Of a stretch of 37,201 bases of DNA, positions 33,966-37,201 are shown in pieces (position 1 is the stretch's first letter; each line of letters starts with the position of its first letter). The stretch lies in NCBI GenBank assembly GCA_964409635.1, contig CAYPEL010000006.1:1-37201 (forward strand), written 5' to 3'. Below the pieces are notes generated by a model. That model ran no database searches, was not told the origin of the DNA, and was given only the letters and a program-made list of their open reading frames with translations. Origin of the DNA: CAYPEL01 sp964409635. Its GTDB lineage: Bacteria; Pseudomonadota; Gammaproteobacteria; DSM-19610. Both the position numbers and the translations under genes were made by a program.

Positions 33966-35240
33966 ATGTCCAAGAGTTTGCAAGCCATCCGTGGTATGAA
34001 TGATGTTTTGCCGGATCAAACGGCTAAATGGCGCTATGTTGAACAAACGCTTGCAGCGCTTTTGGCAGCCTATGGTTATAAAGAAATCCGCATGCCGATT
34101 GTTGAAAAAACCGAACTTTTCAAACGTTCCATAGGCGAAGTTACCGATATTGTTGAAAAGGAAATGTATACCTTTGATGACCGCAACGGTGACAGTCTGA
34201 CTTTGCGGCCGGAAGGTACAGCTAGCTGTGTGCGCGCCTGTATCGAGAATGGCTTGCTGCAGAATCAGATTCGCCGCCTCTGGTATATAGGGCCGATGTT
34301 CCGGCATGAGCGGCCTCAGAAAGGCCGCTACCGTCAATTTCATCAAGCCGGTGTGGAAGTGTTCGGACTCGATGGCCCGGATATCGATGCTGAATTGTTA
34401 TTGATGACATCACGCCTGTGGCAACAACTTGGTTTAAGCAATCTAACACTGCAAATCAATTCACTTGGAACCAGTACTGCGCGTAGCCACTATCGGGATG
34501 ACTTGGTGAGCTATTTCCGTTGCCACTTGACGGAACTGGATGCAGATAGCCAGCGGCGCCTCGAATCCAACCCGTTGCGTATTCTCGATAGCAAGAACCC
34601 GGCGATGCAACATTTGATAGAACAGGCGCCACGCCTTGCAGATTATTTAGACGATGAGTCAAAGCAGCATTTTTCCCAGCTTTGTAGCTTACTTGACCGG
34701 GCCGGCCTGACCTATGAGATTAATCCCCGCCTGGTGCGTGGGCTGGATTATTATGGCGGTACCGTTTTTGAATGGATTACCGATCAACTTGGCGCACAGG
34801 GTACCGTTTGTGCGGGAGGCCGGTATGATGGCCTGGTGGAATGGCTGGGGGGTAAACCAGTAGCGGCGATCGGTTTTGCATTGGGGCTTGAGCGCTTGTT
34901 GGCATTGCTTGAAATTCAGGGCGTCGAAATCCCCGCTGAGCATGCTGATGTATACCTTATTCTGGCCGGTGAGTTGGCCGTTGAAAAAGGCCTTCTACTG
35001 GCTGAACAATTGCGTGACGACTTGCCGGGTGTCCGGTTGTTAACGCATTGTGGTGGCGGAAGTTTTAAGAGTCAGTTTAAAAAAGCCGATCGCAGTGAAG
35101 CGACATATGCCTTGATTTTGGGTGAAGAAGAAATTGAAAACAACACGATTGGCATCAAACCAATGCGTAAGCAGGGCGGTCAGGTGTCTGTTTCAATCGA
35201 CGAACTGGTTCCCGAACTTCGTAAATTACTTGCGCAGTAA
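33966..35240 (+). CDS. hisS: Histidyl-tRNA synthetase
   Basis: HisS charges tRNA-His. The protein is 424 residues, matching the E. coli enzyme. Class II motifs are visible: the N-terminal AIRGMNDVLPDQT, motif 2 MFRHERPQKGRYRQFHQ, the histidine-specific RGLDYYGGTVFEW, and motif 3 AAIGFALGLERLL. The C-terminal anticodon-binding domain follows (HADVYLILAGELA). No clear ribosome site precedes ATG 33966. It sits directly after rodZ where ispG is usually in between. Confidence 0.98.
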   Translation: MSKSLQAIRGMNDVLPDQTAKWRYVEQTLAALLAAYGYKEIRMPIVEKTELFKRSIGEVTDIVEKEMYTFDDRNGDSLTLRPEGTASCVRACIENGLLQNQIRRLWYIGPMFRHERPQKGRYRQFHQAGVEVFGLDGPDIDAELLLMTSRLWQQLGLSNLTLQINSLGTSTARSHYRDDLVSYFRCHLTELDADSQRRLESNPLRILDSKNPAMQHLIEQAPRLADYLDDESKQHFSQLCSLLDRAGLTYEINPRLVRGLDYYGGTVFEWITDQLGAQGTVCAGGRYDGLVEWLGGKPVAAIGFALGLERLLALLEIQGVEIPAEHADVYLILAGELAVEKGLLLAEQLRDDLPGVRLLTHCGGGSFKSQFKKADRSEATYALILGEEEIENNTIGIKPMRKQGGQVSVSIDELVPELRKLLAQ

Positions 35241-35275
35241 CCTATTATTAATATAGAGACAGGAGTAGCGGTGTA

Positions 35276-35929
35276 ATGACACACGCATCAGAAAAAGAGC
35301 AGATAGAAACGTTCAAAAAATGGTGGAAAGAAAACGGTACTTCAATTGTATCCGGCTTATTGATCGGCCTGGCGATATTGCTGGGTGGCAAGGCATGGTT
35401 TGGTCACCAAGAGCGGCAAGCTACCAACGCCTCCAATCTATACGCGCAATTAATGAATGCTATCCAGAGTGAAAGGGATGAAGAAGCCAGGGCTCTTGCC
35501 AACCAAATAATTTCCAGTTATTCCAACACCGGCTATGCGCCTATGACGGCCTTGGCGCTGGCGCGTATTGCCGTTAATAACGGTGAGCTTGAAGCGGCAC
35601 AAAGCCAGTTGCAGTGGGCGCTGGATAATAGTGACTCGATAGAAATTAAACACGTGGCGCGGCAACGTATAGTGCGGGTAATGATCGGCCAGGAAAATTA
35701 TTCCGGCGCGCAACAACTGTTGGAATCCACTGGTGAGCAAGGCGTCTACGAATACCAGTATACGGCTTTGCGGGGTGACCTGGCAAAAGCCCAGGGACAG
35801 CTGGTAGAAGCTGCAGAAGCTTACAAGGTTGCGCTTGATCAAATGCCAGCGCAGGCTCCGGATAGCAGGCTTATTCAGGTTCAATACGAAATGCTTGCGG
35901 GCCTGATACCTGAAACTGATACACAATAA
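35276..35929 (+). CDS. yfgM: YfgM family ancillary SecYEG translocon subunit
   Basis: YfgM is an inner-membrane TPR protein that works with PpiD at the Sec translocon in periplasmic chaperoning. The protein is 217 residues. The N-terminus (EKEQIETFKKWWKENG) is followed by one transmembrane helix at about 22-42 (SIVSGLLIGLAILLGGKAWF). The rest is helical TPR-like repeats (ALALARIAVNNGELEAAQSQL). AGGAG lies just upstream of the start. Its position between hisS and bamB is the standard gammaproteobacterial order. Confidence 0.95.
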   Translation: MTHASEKEQIETFKKWWKENGTSIVSGLLIGLAILLGGKAWFGHQERQATNASNLYAQLMNAIQSERDEEARALANQIISSYSNTGYAPMTALALARIAVNNGELEAAQSQLQWALDNSDSIEIKHVARQRIVRVMIGQENYSGAQQLLESTGEQGVYEYQYTALRGDLAKAQGQLVEAAEAYKVALDQMPAQAPDSRLIQVQYEMLAGLIPETDTQ

Positions 35930-35994
35930 GCGGACAGATTTAATATCTGCTATCGAGTATTTTTAGAGCGCAACTAAAGTTAAGGGTAAATAAA

Positions 35995-37201
35995 TTGGCC
36001 GCTGAAAACAGTAAAGCAAGAGATGCCAGGCACCTGCCTAATCTATCCGCAGTAGCCTTGTTTATTTGGCTGTCTTTTATTGCTAGCGGTTGTGCCTGGT
36101 TGGGTGATAAGGACAATGCTGCGCCACCCGCGAAATTGACAGAATTCGATAAAACCACCCATTTAGTAAAAGTCTGGAGTCACGATACCGGTAAGGGTAC
36201 CGATGGCCATTTACTGAAACTTGTTCCTGCCGTGTCTGGTGGGCAGGTTTTTTTGGCTGATCGGAATGGCCGGATAGAGGCGCTGGATGCCGAGAACGGC
36301 AAACGCGTATGGAAAACTGATATAGAGGCACCGCTTTCGGCGGGCCCTGGTGTCGGCGGTCAGTTAGTGTTGGTGGGCACCAGTAATGGTGAACTGATTG
36401 CACTGGACACCGAAGACGGCGGAGTGCAGTGGCGTATCGCCGTATCCAGTGAAATCCTGGCGGTACCTAAAGAGCATTTCGGCGTGGTTATTGTGCAAAC
36501 AGTAGACGGGAACCTCAGTGGTTATGATAGCGGGTCGGGAAAGCGCTTGTGGATATTTGACAGGACAGTGCCCACGCTTACACTGCGTGGCACCAGTAAT
36601 CCCCTGATTATTGATGATATCGTCATGGCGGGCTTTGCTAACGGTAAAATAGTTGCCCTGGACATTCGTACCGGCCGCCAGGTTTGGGAAGCGACGGTTG
36701 CTGTACCACGCGGCCGATCTGAACTGGAAAGGCTTGTCGACGTCGACGCGGATCCGGTCATGTACGACGGGGTTTTATATGTCATTAGTTTTCAGGGTCA
36801 ATTGGCGGCCGTTAGCCTGACAGACGGCGCGGTACTCTGGAGCAGGGAGCTGTCCTCATTCTCGGGTTTGTCTGTTGATAATGCCCAAGTCTATGTGACG
36901 GACGATATAAGTCAGATCTGGGCCTTGGAAAATGGGAGTGGGCGCTCCATGTGGAAGCAGGATGGTTTGCTGCACCGCGCAGTCACCGCTCCGGTACGTT
37001 TTGATGATTACGTCGTGGCGGGTGATTATGCAGGCTACTTACATTTATTCAATGTCAGTGATGGCAAGCTGGCTGAACGTGTCCGGGTCGACCGGGCCGG
37101 TATACAACTAGCCCCGGTAGTCAGCGGTTCTCGCCTGTATGTCCTCGGTGCTGGCGGCAAGTTAGTAGTCTATGAAATCAACAATTCTTTTTCTGCAAGC
37201 T
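35995..37201 (+). CDS. bamB: Outer membrane assembly lipoprotein BamB (3' end cut by window)
   Basis: BamB is the beta-propeller lipoprotein of the BAM complex, which folds outer-membrane proteins. The frame is open from about 35995 to the window end. I choose TTG 35995 because AAGGG lies about 8 bases before it and no in-frame ATG precedes the lipobox; this start is unusual and not certain. The signal peptide ends in a lipobox (IASGC, Cys33). PQQ-like propeller blades follow, with repeats such as LDAENGKRVWK, LDTEDGGVQW and LDIRTGRQVWE, and the BamB-typical RGRSELERLVDVDADP. About 402 codons are present, so only the last few are likely missing. Confidence 0.93.
   Translation, partial: MAAENSKARDARHLPNLSAVALFIWLSFIASGCAWLGDKDNAAPPAKLTEFDKTTHLVKVWSHDTGKGTDGHLLKLVPAVSGGQVFLADRNGRIEALDAENGKRVWKTDIEAPLSAGPGVGGQLVLVGTSNGELIALDTEDGGVQWRIAVSSEILAVPKEHFGVVIVQTVDGNLSGYDSGSGKRLWIFDRTVPTLTLRGTSNPLIIDDIVMAGFANGKIVALDIRTGRQVWEATVAVPRGRSELERLVDVDADPVMYDGVLYVISFQGQLAAVSLTDGAVLWSRELSSFSGLSVDNAQVYVTDDISQIWALENGSGRSMWKQDGLLHRAVTAPVRFDDYVVAGDYAGYLHLFNVSDGKLAERVRVDRAGIQLAPVVSGSRLYVLGAGGKLVVYEINNSFSAS

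Noticed and set aside
33708..34346. A 212-codon minus-strand open frame across rodZ and hisS
   Set aside because: It covers the ends of two clear genes and has no ribosome site or domain; I considered whether it marked a lost ispG, but the sequence is unrelated.
1..37201. CRISPR array, tRNA or rRNA genes, prophage or integrase genes
   Set aside because: I saw no regularly spaced direct repeats, no tRNA- or rRNA-like sequence, and no integrase or phage proteins; the island has no visible att-type direct repeats at its edges.

Overview
The window looks like chromosomal DNA of a gammaproteobacterium. Its protein sequences and its order of conserved genes (parE/parC, efp-epmA/epmB, trmJ-cysE-isc-hsc-fdx-iscX, ndk-rlmN-pilW-rodZ-hisS-yfgM-bamB) match that class. 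A FimX-type c-di-GMP receptor and PEP-CTERM surface proteins suggest an environmental, probably aquatic or sediment, lineage with type IV pili and exopolysaccharide. I cannot name the genus. A run of 10 N at 21956-21965 shows that the sequence is a scaffold.

Layout. (1) 1-7 kb: the 3' end of parE, a small palindromic transposon-like element that runs into the 5' end of a double-PilZ protein, then parC and a DUF1015 protein. (2) 7-11.7 kb: c-di-GMP and motility genes, namely a FimX-like REC-PAS-GGDEF-EAL protein with degenerate catalytic motifs, a GNAT acetyltransferase, and a large protein with PilZ-like signatures. (3) 11.9-14.5 kb: the elongation factor P module; EpmB makes (R)-beta-lysine, EpmA attaches it to EF-P Lys34, and efp encodes the substrate. 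(4) 14.5-21.8 kb: trmJ, cysE and the ISC iron-sulfur cluster operon (iscR, iscS, iscA, hscB, hscA, fdx, iscX). The scaffold gene iscU is not in its usual place between iscS and iscA. (5) 21.8-30.7 kb: an AT-richer island that breaks the usual iscX-ndk junction. It holds three PEP-CTERM-type surface proteins, two paralogous secreted proteins of a family I do not recognise, and a PrsT-like TPR lipoprotein. No exosortase is visible. (6) 30.7-37.2 kb: ndk, rlmN, pilW, rodZ, hisS, yfgM and bamB (cut by the window end). ispG, usually between rodZ and hisS, is absent.

Repeats. Two long inverted repeats bracket hscBA at 18543-18660 and 21120-21239. They share a conserved 54-nt core with a co-varying small hairpin, but each has its own unrelated, nearly perfect 34-nt arms. 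A REP doublet lies before cysE. A short motif (CTGATTTTTCTAGG-type) recurs after parC, after the DUF1015 gene and, inverted, after epmA. A 167-bp CTAG-flanked palindromic element supplies the apparent start codon of the PilZ gene.

Most noteworthy for follow-up: the variable-arm palindromes with a constant core, the missing iscU and ispG, the pair of secreted proteins sharing the CxYECK / HxAH / DGNENP pattern in the PEP-CTERM island, and the transposon-like element at the start of the PilZ gene.
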